From NCBI GenBank assembly GCA_030411725.1, contig MU839856.1, positions 62,001 to 126,000 of the forward strand: 64,000 nt of DNA, written 5' to 3'. Origin of the DNA: Echria macrotheca. Taxonomy: Eukaryota > Ascomycota > Sordariomycetes > Sordariales > Schizotheciaceae. Both the position numbers and the translations under genes were made by a program. How positions within the stretch are numbered: the stretch's first letter is position 1; each line of letters starts with the position of its first letter. The notes beneath the pieces were generated by a model that did not search any database, was not told where the DNA came from, and saw only the letters and a program-made list of their open reading frames with translations. Of this stretch, positions 1-10,505 are shown in pieces.

Positions 1-3000
1 GCCCGTTAACTACCTGCGGGAAGGCGAGACGTGGGGCATGCGGATGAAAGGCGATGCCTCGGATGGGGGATAACAGGGAGACTTCGGGGACAGAGAATAG
101 TCTGGTTGCCGCGACGAGCGCGTACTCTGGACAATCTCCCGACCCTCCCGCCGAGCTATCAAAGTTTTGGTCAACTAGAATCTGCAGCAACCATAGCACG
201 GGATACCCCGTGCCGTCTTTGTCTGCCTCCCACAAGGACTCATGTACGACGGCCATGTATTTGCCTGACGGGCTGAGTATAATGTGGTAGCCTGCAGAGA
301 AGCTTTCAAATTCCCGCGAGAACAAGATGACTTCCTGATGCCGGATCGACTCGGTAGCTTCCGTGCTTAGGTCGAGCACTTGGGAGAAATAGGTTGGTAT
401 CTCGGCTTCAACGTTCGGTCTGATTACCACGGCGTTGTTCAGAATGACCAGACGTCGGAGGTCTTCGCTGATATCGAGTGGCAAAGATATACGCGCGCGG
501 TGTGAAAAATCCTCTATATCCTCCTCATCAAGATCCTCGTCCAGACGACGGTATTTCCTGCGACGGCGGGATTTCATCTCGCTTAAGGACTCTACTGGAG
601 ATGGAAGCTCGTTCCCGAGTTGCAGCTCGAGGGTATGAATGATAGTATCCGTCTGAAGAGACCAAAGATCGTATCTGGCCCTCCAAGTGTCATTGTCGTT
701 GCCTTCATGTTTCGCATGGGATTGCTTCTCGTCGGGCTTATCAAGCTCGTTTATCCATTTCCTGTTGCGTTATATTAGATGGCTACTTTTCAAACACGCC
801 GGTTGATCCCCCGAAACCAAGCCAGCAACTTACCGTGGTGGAAGCAGCTTGACAACGCCCATTTCGGTCCCGCAATGCGATAACCGGGAGCGCACAATGA
901 TGAAATCCTCCGCCGGTGTCGTTTGGGTGACCGATGAAGCCTCAAGTCCACGTTTTCGCGCCTTGGTAGTGGAGAGCCAGAACCGCGACTCTGTAAAGAC
1001 CGGGACGCTGGGCTCCCACATCTCGTTTGGCTCCTGCGATAGGATATATGACCACGATTGGATTAGCGCTGTCAAGTCCCGGCTGAACTCCTGAAGGTCG
1101 TCAATAGAGCTCCGGAGGAGATCGAGAGCTGTCGATTGTGGCTCGAAGAGAGGCTTGATAACTGATTCGAAATCTGGCAAACTTGGAACAGCTGGCTCCA
1201 GACCGTAAAGAAAGGACGCCTCAATCCACAAAGTCGTAGTTTCCGCGGACTCAAGAAAACACCGAAGCAGAGCAGCCAACTCTTGCCAGGAGACATCGCC
1301 AGCCGTCTGGGATACCTGTTTTCCGAGTAGATGCTTGAATGCTCCAGCAAGGTGACGTCCCCATGACTCCGCTGAATACTTGAGAAGCGGATACTTTAGG
1401 CTGACCAAGACAGCGCTTGGTATGGTCTGCGATGAGCCCCCAAGTGGTCGATGCGGGACTGTATGGCAGAGATAGGACAAGCAAGTTGCCGCAATGCTGC
1501 GATGGGCTTGCTCTTCGTTGGTCAATAGTTTGCGATGGCTGGTCTGCTGCCCCCTTGACGTGCTGACGAAGTACTCCTGGGCCGAGAGGTGGATGAATTG
1601 TACTGTTCCGTCCCTGGATAACTCGATCAGCGATCCTGACAGAGATCCGATGGATTTCGTAAACCTGGGGATGATATCACTTTTCGTCTGCGCCCGGTCC
1701 AAGGGAACGGAAATGGCGTGATGCAGCTCTGCGATTTGGAGTGTACGGTGCGAGTATGCCACGAACTGAAACAGCTTGGACACTGTGGCCAGCGATGCCC
1801 CTGGGAACTGGACCTCGAGCGTCTCAAAGATTGCCGCGTACATTTGATCCAAGCCTTCCAACCGAGCGAGGTTTTTGATAGCGTGCACTCGGTCCCTTGC
1901 CGTCAGCGACGGGAGCTTGAGGTATTCAGCCAAAAGTCTGACCCATAGGAACATTCCGTTAGCGCGGGCCGTTATCTCTTCAATGGTCTCGTCGAAGTCT
2001 AGCTCTTCTGGAAACAGGTCCTCCTCTGCGAGCTCTTCCAGCTGTGGACGGAGAGCTTGCTTCATGTCGTCGATATGCTGCGGATGCTCCTTTTCAAGGT
2101 CGATAGCGAAACATTCTTTGGCCATCCGCGCTGGTAGTTGGACAGTTGGACGTCCTAGGAAAAGAACGGCCGATGTCACTGACCGCGAAGCGACGGCTTC
2201 CAGTTTCCTGAAGAGTCCACCGGGGTCTGAACACTCGTCCAAGCCATCGAAGACAAGGTAAGTGAACTTTAGCTGGTCAAGGAGTACCTCCAGCACTGCC
2301 ATCACTTCGTCATTCGTCGCTCTAGTCTCTCCAGTGTCACTCCTTCTAAAGATAACCGAAGCTACATCTATCGCCCGCTCGTTCAGGCGATGGAGATGCA
2401 AGAGCTGTGTGAGCATAGCTCTTAAGGCGTCCGACGGCGTGTTTGCATCCCCGCGCCGTCGATCGAAGTGATAGAAGACAACCGAGCGTCCTGAGTGTGT
2501 TGCGATACAGTTTGCATCGATGGCATACGCCCCAAGGTCTTCGATGATCACCGAGCTCAAGACCGTCTTGCCATATCCAGGTTTTCCTGTGCCACAAAAA
2601 AGACGCGTTAACCACAGAACACCATCTGAGGCCACTAAGCCGGGGAATTAAAATAAGCTTTACCTTGGATAGTCAAGGTCCTCGAACCCAAGGACTTTCC
2701 GGGCGCCGCACTGATGCCTCGCCAATTGGCATAAGTCTCATTTGAGAGAATCCATGTGCCAGTCCTGCTTTCCCTGTTGCCCCGCGCCTGTTCAAGGCGT
2801 TCCGTCCACCTGGACGACTGCACCCATTCTTTGAGGATCTTGACGCGATTCGCTAGGTTCCAGGTTTCGATCAGCTTCCGCTGTGTACTTTGTCTGGTTC
2901 ATCACGCCGTGTGCACTTACCTCTTCTCTCAGCCTCCTGTCCCTTCTCCGCTTTTTCTTGTCTTGGATCTTGTTTTCCGTTGGATAGAAGGCTCCTTTCC

Positions 3001-3917
3001 GCATCCTTGAGATTCTCCTCTAGTCGGTCAAGGATTCTAGCAGCCTCCACAGTCGACGCTAGGGACACCTCGAGCTCGAATATCTTCTTGTGCTGCCCAA
3101 GCCTTAACAGCAATGAGTCGTACTGCACGTCGAAAGGCTTCCACAGCAACCTGCCAACCAGACTGAGCTTGACTCTAATGCCTGATTCGACATGTCAGTG
3201 AATGCCGAGGTCAACGAAGATAACACCATACTTCGTTCCTTGTTACCAAACAACATGTAGGCGCTGTGGCAAAAGCGGACGATATCGAGATAGACGAGGC
3301 CGAGAGCCTTTGTTAGTCTTGGATAAGACGCGTTCCGCGCAGCAGCTCTCGTCTGAAGCACGACGACGAATTCTTCGTATGCCGGAAGGTGGGCGGCGAT
3401 ATCGGCGAACATTTCTGCCATTCTCTCGAGGAAGTTGATATAATTTGTGCTGAGCTGGTCGCCATCAGACGGAGTGGGCAGAGGAAGATACAAGAGAGAA
3501 AACTCAAGTACCTACCTTGAAGATCAGCCTCAGAGAGCCCCATATCAGAGCCAAGTATTCAGGCTTCACTTGGACGAAGATCTCAACAACATCAAAGTAA
3601 GACTTGATATGATCCACGAAGACCTGGAACTTGCGACAGGCCGCCGTCAGCCGACTGCCGTGGATCGGGTGGGCTTCGGCGATCGACGTGATTGACGACA
3701 TCATGGACTGTGCATCGTTATATTGTGTAAAGTTGTCTCTATCGGCTGCTGGCAGGCTCGCCATAAATGAGCCAATTGCTTCCTTGAATATCCCGCTCAC
3801 TACGTCGGAGCGGGGAACTGCGTCGGCGTCTCCGGACGGACCCTCCTGTCCAGCTTGAGACGCAGCATCGGCCTCACTGGCAGCGCCGCCTTGGCCTTCC
3901 TGAGATGGGCGAGACAT
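1..3917 (-). CDS. NLR-like protein: DUF7708 - NACHT - beta-propeller-like C-terminus (six exons, truncated at window edge)
   Basis: Minus-strand gene with exons 3917-3516, 3454-3232, 3181-2921, 2852-2664, 2586-834 and 761-1. All five introns (61, 50, 68, 77, 72 nt) are GT...AG and the phases agree throughout. Exon 1 starts at ATG 3917. Residues about 100-290 resemble fungal DUF7708 (LFGNKERS, LLWKPFDVQYDSLLLR), followed by a charged coiled segment. The NACHT P-loop GKPGYGKT is created by splicing exons 4 and 5 (residues about 359-366); Walker B is LVFDGLDEC (about 469-477). Exon 6 stays open to the left edge (at least 1196 residues in total) and carries propeller-like strands (YHIILSPSGKYMAVVHE, IAFHPHAPRLAFPQ). 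Fungal NACHT proteins of this type are NTP-driven signalling switches linked to non-self recognition; that role is inferred here from the family. The 3' end lies outside the window. Confidence 0.88.
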
Positions 3918-3980
3918 GGCTGATGATCCGTTGGTGACTCGGTTTAGCGGGAGAAAACGAAGTTGGACCGCTCAAGGTGA

Positions 3981-4770
3981 TTAAAGACAGTTGCAGGCCT
4001 TGAGCATTTGGATTTGCCGCAAGATGTAAAGGCCCCCAGCCGAAACCAGGCGGGGTTGTGCGCCATCGTGCGCGAACGTGTTCGTTGATAGGTTGACGAC
4101 TGGGCTGTGCTCCCAGCCCAACGGGCAGTGCATGAGGCAGACTCCAGCCCAGAGAGAAAAATTGTTAACGTGGTCGTCATCAGCGCTAGTCACATGACAG
4201 GAACTGAAAAGCAATTCTGCTGCTTGGCTGCGAGTTTTTGCCCGTTCTACCTCACGAAGTAGATACCCCCCAGCCTCTATGAACAGAGCCGCCGAATTAA
4301 AATACTGTACGGTCTCTTGGATACCTTCTGAGTTGAAAGAGCTGGGCTCCACTTCCTATATGGTGCCGATATCCGCAAAATCGTTCTCGTCCAGCGGAAG
4401 GGTTCGGGTGAGAATAACTATGCCGATCCTGAAATACGTCCCCGGATTGGTAAGTAGGTTGCAAAACTAGTATGTCCCACCAAATTTGGAGGTGTTCAGG
4501 GGGAGTGCTGTTGTCTGGGAGGCGTATCCGACTGTGTAATATCCCACAGGCAGGTCGGAGTTGAGATTGGGAGAGTTGAAAGATTTACAGCTGCGAGCGA
4601 GCGTGGTGAAAGCGGGAGTGTTGGAGGTGCTGTTGAAGGCTTGTCCCAAGTTGGAGGTTTCTGACTTTCAAGCTTGGTGTACCGAGCAGGGAAGCGAGCA
4701 GTTTGACGCAGGCCAAGCGGAAAACTTGTTTGAGACGTTTGGTACCGTAGCAATGCGCTCAAGAAGGTGA
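3981..4770 (-). pseudogene. possible decayed gene fragments upstream of the NLR-like gene
   Basis: The 1.57 kb between the NLR-like start (3917) and the next gene (5488) has no intact gene that I can support. On the minus strand, 4443-3981 reads like coding sequence (YFRIGIVILTRTLP ... DENDFADIG, then FNSAALFIEAGGYLLREVE) but is broken by a TAG at about 4353. A second open segment lies at 4649-4467. These could be remnants of one gene, or exons whose junctions I could not place. No family was recognised. The remainder (4771-5487) shows nothing distinctive and presumably contains the 5' region of the downstream gene. Confidence 0.2.
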
Positions 4771-5487
4771 TGATTGACTTTGACTTTACTTCGGACTCGG
4801 GAACGGCGTGGGATTTTCATGAGTGGGAGCCATGGCCAGCGAGCAAATGGAGTGAGGTTACAAAGTGCTTCGAGAACGAAGGGTTATGGTTTGAGATTGT
4901 GGGGTGCACGTACTGAGAATGAGGCGAGCAGGGACGGGGCAAAGGCGGAAGGTGAAGAGGGTGGGGGAATAGTGCGCTAGGCAGGCACATAAGATGTCCT
5001 TTTCCTTCTACCATCCCGAATCGTGGCTTGCTGGTTCTGATAATTCCCTGATTCCTCATCAGTCGTGGCGTTCCTACAGTTCTTTGGTGGCGCGCCAAGC
5101 CAGCCAAGCCAGCCACGAGGTATTTATGGCAGATCTGTCGCATTCTTTGACCCTGTGGCGTGATGATGTTGAGGTCTGTATCATGACTGGCGCAGAAAAC
5201 TGGGGTTGCACCTTCCCTCCGTCCCGCAATTTCGACCAATGAAGCCTTCACATATGAAGCCCGCGGAATGCAGCTCACCTCCCCCGAGGTCTGCCACTCG
5301 GTGTCTCCTGCTCAACACGGCACCGGGACAGGACAGCCCGCAACACGCAATGTGCTCCGAGTCAGGCCTGGGCCGGCGAGGATGCAAACCTGGAACTTAA
5401 TACTCCGCAATTCGATTGCCGGGCTATCTGAAGATGTGTGCTGCTCAACTCCACTCTGGCAAAAACAATTCCAACTCAAAGCTCAAA

Positions 5488-7757
5488 ATGTCTCCGTCCC
5501 CACCCGCAGGTTATCTCATAACACCCCTCACGGAGGTCCCAGACAACAAGGAGGAAGAAAACAAATACAAAATCATTGGCGAGCTCCCTCTCCACGAGAA
5601 TGTCGGCGGTGGCAAGAGCGCAAACACATCCGTCAGCGTTGTGCAAGGCGTCGTTCGGATTGAGCGCGACAATGACGCCAAAAGGCACTACCGCATCGTC
5701 GTCGCTTTCCACCTCCAAGTCAAAATCCACGGATTCGAGATGGGCTACTTCAAAACGGTCGACCGACTGTTTGACTTTGTTTCTCTTCGCTATCTTCACA
5801 ATAAGGACGAGGTCCACGAAGTTCTTCCGGATGGTAACCCGCTCATAACAGGGATCGAAGTCACCGAGGAGTCTACCAAGACAAAATCGGCGGGGCTTGG
5901 CGTATCCGGAACTGTTCCGATACCTACCGTCACACCATCTCTTTCCATACAAGTCGGGCGAGAGGAGAAGTTGACGGTTAAACGAAATGTGGACTCTTGG
6001 ACTACGGGACTCTCCAACGAAAGATGGTATCAGAAAAGACCATCGCATTTCGAACACGGCGGCGAGTACCACGGTGAAGAGACAACGCAACGACTCTCGC
6101 GACATCACCACGTCTTCCAGGTCCAGTCTCAGCACGCAAAAGATTGTGATTGCGAATGTCCCTTTTCCCCGGAATTCTGCCCTTTTCGGGAAAGCGACCT
6201 CTACTACTCACGCTGCGTGCACTGGTTCTGGCAGGTTCAGGCCCAACCCCGTCTCTGGGTGCCCGAGATTTACGAGAGCGTCACCTTCCTCATTACTGTC
6301 ACCCGGATTGTGGACCCAGACAAGATCGACCTTGAAAATGTCGCGACGCAGAACGTGCAGAGGTACCTCCACTTCGACTTCGTTGTCAAGACGCGTCTAC
6401 GGGAGCTCGGATGGACGCTCCGCGATCGGTTCTCTCCGTGGCGCCCCAGAAAGCCGGCCGAAGTGCGAGCCAAGACGGACTTTGGCTACCCTCTTGGCGT
6501 GGAGAAGGTCAAGTTCTGCATCCGGGCCTGTCCCGAGGGAATTTCATGGCCTGAGACGCCGACGGGGAATTTACAGCAGGAAGCTGTCGATGCGACCTTC
6601 GATGCAGTGAGTTTTGCACTACTCGAAGAAGCTGGAAAAGACACTAAATAAGCCGTACATAGGTTGTCCGCCGTCACGCGGTGCCGCATAATCTGGGATC
6701 CGCCAGGGAAAGAAAGAAGAAAGCCGAGCAAGATCGGGAGCGTCAATATCGCGATGCGGAGCGAGCTACCCTGGAAACGAATAAACTTCGACAGGAGATG
6801 GAAAATCGACTCCGAGAGATGGAATCTCGTCATACCGCTGAAAGTATGAGAAGAGATATCGACGTGCTCAAGGATACTCTTGCCTCTCGCTCTTATGCCC
6901 CTTGCCGATGCACATCTTCTTCCCGAAGCTCGTCCACCGATTCTTATTATGAAGGACAGTCACCTTCTCCTCATCATCATCATAATCATCACCATCATCA
7001 TCATAATCATCACCATCATCATCATCATCTTCACGAGAGTTATGAGCGCCGGTCACATGAATACGGTGAATGTGGTGGAGGGACCGCCAGCCACCATGAA
7101 GAGTACCCGAGCGACTGGGAAGTAGACTCAACGCACTATGAGCTGCCACGTGGGCGAGCGACACGGAGATCCCATCCAGCTCCAGAGATGCCGATAGTCA
7201 GCGATCCACACCAATCCCAATATGGCTCGGAAGAAGACGACTTGCGAGTCCACCGGTCTGTCTATGTCAGTCGCAGGCGAAGGAGATCATTCAGCAGCAC
7301 TGGATTGGAGCGGGTTCACTTAGGAAGACATAGATCTCGAGCTTCTAGCGCTGGGCCGGAGGTGATGCGGTGCCGTCGACATATGCACCTGGATGGCATG
7401 GATGCAAGGATAGCAGAAAGAATCGACGAGTTCGAAAGACGCCTCCGGGCCGAGGAGGAAAAAGCAGCCGAGGAGAGGCAGCGTCTGAGGGAAGAAGCCG
7501 AGAAAGATATGAAAGCTCGGCGGGAGGAACAGGAGAGAAGAGAATCGAAACCACCTTCCAAGCGACTCTTCAAACCAGGCCTCGGCGTAAAGAAACAAGA
7601 ACCCGAGGACAGACCAATCGAGCTGGTCGACCACCCAGACCCGTGCGAGCTTGACCAAAATTATGAATGGGTCAGAAAGAAAGAGCGTCAACATCACCAC
7701 CACCGCCGAAAATCTCCTACCCTGCTAGTGTACCTAGCTGGGGGGAGGCTTACTTGA
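5488..7757 (+). CDS. hypothetical protein with His-rich and charged coiled-coil C-terminal half (two exons)
   Basis: I do not recognise the family. The model uses ATG 5488 (context CAAAATGTC) and exons 5488-6606 and 6663-7757, with a 56-nt GTGAGT...TAG intron, giving 737 residues. Residues about 1-375 form a compact-looking region with aromatic residues (WYQKRPSHF, VHWFWQVQAQPRLWVPEIYE) and a Cys cluster (CDCECPFSPEFC). After the junction comes a charged helix (ARERKKKAEQDRERQYRDAE), a Ser/Cys-rich linker, a His/Asn tract of about 25 residues encoded by CAT repeats, Arg-rich segments, a second acidic/basic coiled coil, and a His/Arg tail ending in LLVYLAGGRLT. An in-frame ATG at 5434 is an alternative start. 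If the intron is not spliced, the first frame ends at 6651 and the second half is lost. The domain layout suggests a scaffold or nucleic-acid-binding protein, but no function is assigned. Confidence 0.62.
6972..7031 (+). repeat. (CAT)n trinucleotide microsatellite inside the coding region
   Basis: Imperfect CAT/AAT trinucleotide repeat that encodes the His/Asn tract of the 5488-7757 gene. Because the unit is a codon, length changes would alter the tract without shifting the frame. The complementary strand reads as Asp/Tyr-rich shadow frames, which are not genes. Confidence 0.85.
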
Positions 7758-7956
7758 GGTTTTGAGACCTCCCGTTCAGCCATCAATATCACAGCATCCA
7801 AGTGGAATGCAAGGTACGTCCAAGTCTCTTTGATAACACCATGCGTGTTAATGGCGATTATGGACTGATAGCGAATGCGAATGCGAAACCATCATGCAGG
7901 GTACACTGCCGCGTAACGCAACGACCGACGCCTGGGATATGTAAAGGATCACATCA

Positions 7957-8115
7957 TTAGCCAACGACATAATGGGATATCGCCTTCTGGAGCTTCAGAG
8001 CAATTCGAATGTCGTTCTTTCCGTCTTCGGCGAAGAGGTAGTCACCAGAACCAGGACCGATGGTGTTGGTGTTGGCTAATTTGGTTGGCAAGGGAGAATC
8101 AGATGAGGGAGACAT
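7957..8115 (-). CDS. small 52-residue open frame, possible gene or remnant
   Basis: A short complete frame runs from ATG 8115 to TAA 7957. It starts MSPSSDSPLP, has a GPGSGDYLFAEDGKNDIR core, and ends in an amphipathic helix-like stretch (IALKLQKAISHYVV). Composition looks more protein-like than its surroundings, but no family was recognised. It may be a microprotein, a first exon with a missed donor, or a degraded gene fragment. It lies between the His-rich gene and the homopolymer tract. Confidence 0.3.
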   Translation of the reverse strand: MSPSSDSPLPTKLANTNTIGPGSGDYLFAEDGKNDIRIALKLQKAISHYVVG

Positions 8116-8280
8116 GGCCGCGATTTTTTTTCCTGGTTGATTAATGTCTGGCGCTGCGGCTTACCTCTCCCTGCTGGTTTCTGTTCCGGGTTATCGTGTT
8201 GTGACCAGCTTGGTTTGTGGCTCGCCTAGCGTTGCAGCTACCGTTCACGTCGGGCATTGTAGTTGCTTTGTGCTCGGAGG

Positions 8281-8339
8281 TTTTTTTTTTTCTTTCTTTT
8301 TTTTTTTTTTTTTTTTTGCGATGGGGCGGGGGGGGGGGG
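8281..8339 (+). repeat. homopolymer tract: poly-T followed by poly-G
   Basis: About 37 nt of nearly pure T (two C interruptions near the start) are followed after a short GCGA spacer by a G run with a single C. This is simple-sequence DNA in a gene-free stretch. Read lengths across it may be unreliable in an assembly. Confidence 0.9.
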
Positions 8340-10046
8340 TTGTTTAGGGCGATCCACTAATGACTTTATAGCAGCACTGGCGAGGAGAAGCCATTCTCCG
8401 AGTTCTTGGGTATGGTGGATTCTGATGATATGACATTCGGAGAGCATTGGCATGGACATTGTAGAGTACTAGCTGAGTGCGTATAAGCTTTGACAAGATA
8501 TAGTCTTTCTCTTTTGAGATGATTCTCAAATGATTTTCTTTAGATAATTCTCAAGGGATGGTTGATAACTCCCAAGGGATAGTTTTAGAATAGTCCTCAA
8601 GGTATAGATTTTCGAATAATATTATTAACTGTTTTGGTGGGTGCTCATGACATGCAGGAACACCGCTAATGCCTGCGTTAGCCTTTGGGAGTCCTCCTCT
8701 ATGATCTGTCTCTAGCTCCGCATTGGTCAGCACACCACGTTCAAGGCTACCTAATCTCAACTGCTGGTAGGCGCCATGGGGTCCCTAGGTACGCTGATGA
8801 AGTACTCCAGGCACTAACACTGGAGTCTGGATCAAAGTCTGAGCCTGGTCTGAGCCTCTGGTCTCGAACTTCGGGTTAGGTGTAGGTGTCATCAGCCCCG
8901 ATGACGTCTGCCATACGGCTCCCGATATTAGTGCGCTCCGGATGCCAGGTACGCTCCCCATATCAGTTGGTCTTTCACCTGCGATGTCAGTGGTGTGTCA
9001 CATGCTCGAAGTGTCAGGTCAGTTACACGCTCCGATGCCCGTCTTCCTAAGATGGAAATACCTGAGTTTGCACCTCGCGATAGCTTCAGCAGTGTCAGCA
9101 ACTTGGTGGGTGCCTGCGCTGGCGGGGTGGTGACTGACGTGCTGTGAGAGCTCGATCTCAAAGTGACCACGCTTGCTAGCCATTGCGGTTAGGTTTGACT
9201 AGAATGGTTTCCCGGGAGCTATCCTTACAGATTGCGCGTCGTCTGCTTCCCTCCGATGGAGAAAGTTTAGCCGGAGGGACTGAAAGGGGGCCAATAAGGC
9301 CGTGCGGCAGCTGTGTACGGGATTACCCGACTTTAGGAAAGAATCCAGGGAACGCTCAAGACAAATCAGCCACAGCTCACCCCCAGTTCACCCCAGCTCA
9401 GGATTGAGAACGAAAAAGAAATGTCGTGTGCCCAGGTTCGTCGCATAGCACCAGGCTGTATCACTAATCCGGAGCAGAAATCGACATCGGTCGTCTAGGT
9501 TGCCCGGTCAGTACCTGATTTAAATTCCTTAGTGCAATGGATAGTTTGCTTTGAGTATAGGGCTTTTGGTCGGGTCACCGGGGCACATAGTACGCGTATG
9601 GAATTGTTCGGTTGCCCAAAGTTTCGTGCCGCTCATTGTGAGCAGTCCAGTCATCCTACGGCTCATTCTCTTGCGTAGAGCCGGCACCGATAGCAGCCAG
9701 CATTTAAAACTCACAAGTATTCCGATGGGGCCATATTGCGGAAGGCGATGGTAAGCATCGTCAAGCAGTCGCAAAACGGGAACCATCCACCAGGACTTAG
9801 GGCCCATTTGAAGGTGGTAAATTTCCTGTCCATTGATCGGCCTCATGCACGACCACCATCTTTTTCCGGCTCAACAACCCCCCGCATCCAAAATTGTGGA
9901 AAGCGCACTTAGCGCCAGGTGCACTCATCTCGAACGGGTCACCTTCACCGTAACGAAGTAGCACGGTGACAGTAACGATCCACCGCGGGCTAATACCAGG
10001 CTATTTAGAACGAGTTCTCGGCTGGGTTTGTCTCTTCCGGCAATTC
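8340..10046. other. gene-free stretch
   Basis: No convincing gene, RNA or repeat structure is visible. Open frames here are short, overlap on both strands and lack recognisable motifs. Around 8500-8640 there are several near-copies of a TCTCAAGGGATxGTT-type motif (a-TTCTCAAgggatggt, ctCCCAAGGGATagtt, CCTCAAGGtat), possibly a small decayed tandem array. Confidence 0.5.
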
Positions 10047-10304
10047 TCAACGGCTTCGGACTCTCTCAGCACAGGTAATCACAAGACCCTTTTCGACTGC
10101 TTGCATCCCCATGCGCTGGTGACTATCAACAACAGGCCGGCCGTAAAGCGTGGCCAAATGCTTCCCATTCTCGCGATACGCAGTGCCAAAGTCTCCAAGC
10201 TTGTGCACGGTGTCCACGTACTCAGTAACACTCCAAAAACGCCACCTGCTGTAAAGTGTAAACATCATATCCGAGACCCAGCTAAATGGTATGGCAACGT
10301 GCAT
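10047..10304 (-). pseudogene. orphan coding-like fragment divergent from the halogenase
   Basis: An 85-residue minus-strand frame with strongly protein-like composition (HVAIPFSWVSDMMFTLYSRW, YVDTVHKLGDFGTAYRENGK, HLATLYGRPVVDSHQRMGM) sits about 200 nt upstream of, and divergent from, the halogenase. I do not recognise the family. It is too short for a complete enzyme and no flanking exons could be joined, so it may be the remnant of a gene that once neighboured the halogenase, or one exon of an unresolved gene. The 10,305-10,505 gap would hold the halogenase promoter. Confidence 0.35.
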
Positions 10305-10505
10305 ACCGGCATGTCAGCTTCGGACTATCGCGCTTAACCTCGCACTTACTCTCATACTAGCCTGTTCCCGTGTGGGAGGTTGGCAAAATACCTAGGCTGA
10401 AGCAGATAGCCTATGGGATCTAATAGGTATGTGTAGAAACAGACCAAAGCAACTCCAACACGCGGTTACTGGTACATACGCACACCTTATTCACTGAAAT
10501 CCTAA

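Noticed and set aside
2587..2635. Start of the NACHT exon at 2635 as a separate 601-residue gene
   Set aside because: The N-terminal residues from this start lie in an intron. Splicing from 2664 to 2586 restores a proper P-loop and joins the DUF7708 exons in phase.
8144..8459. Short frames on both strands across the poly-T/poly-G tract
   Set aside because: They are driven by homopolymers (Phe/Lys and Gly/Pro runs), not by coding sequence.
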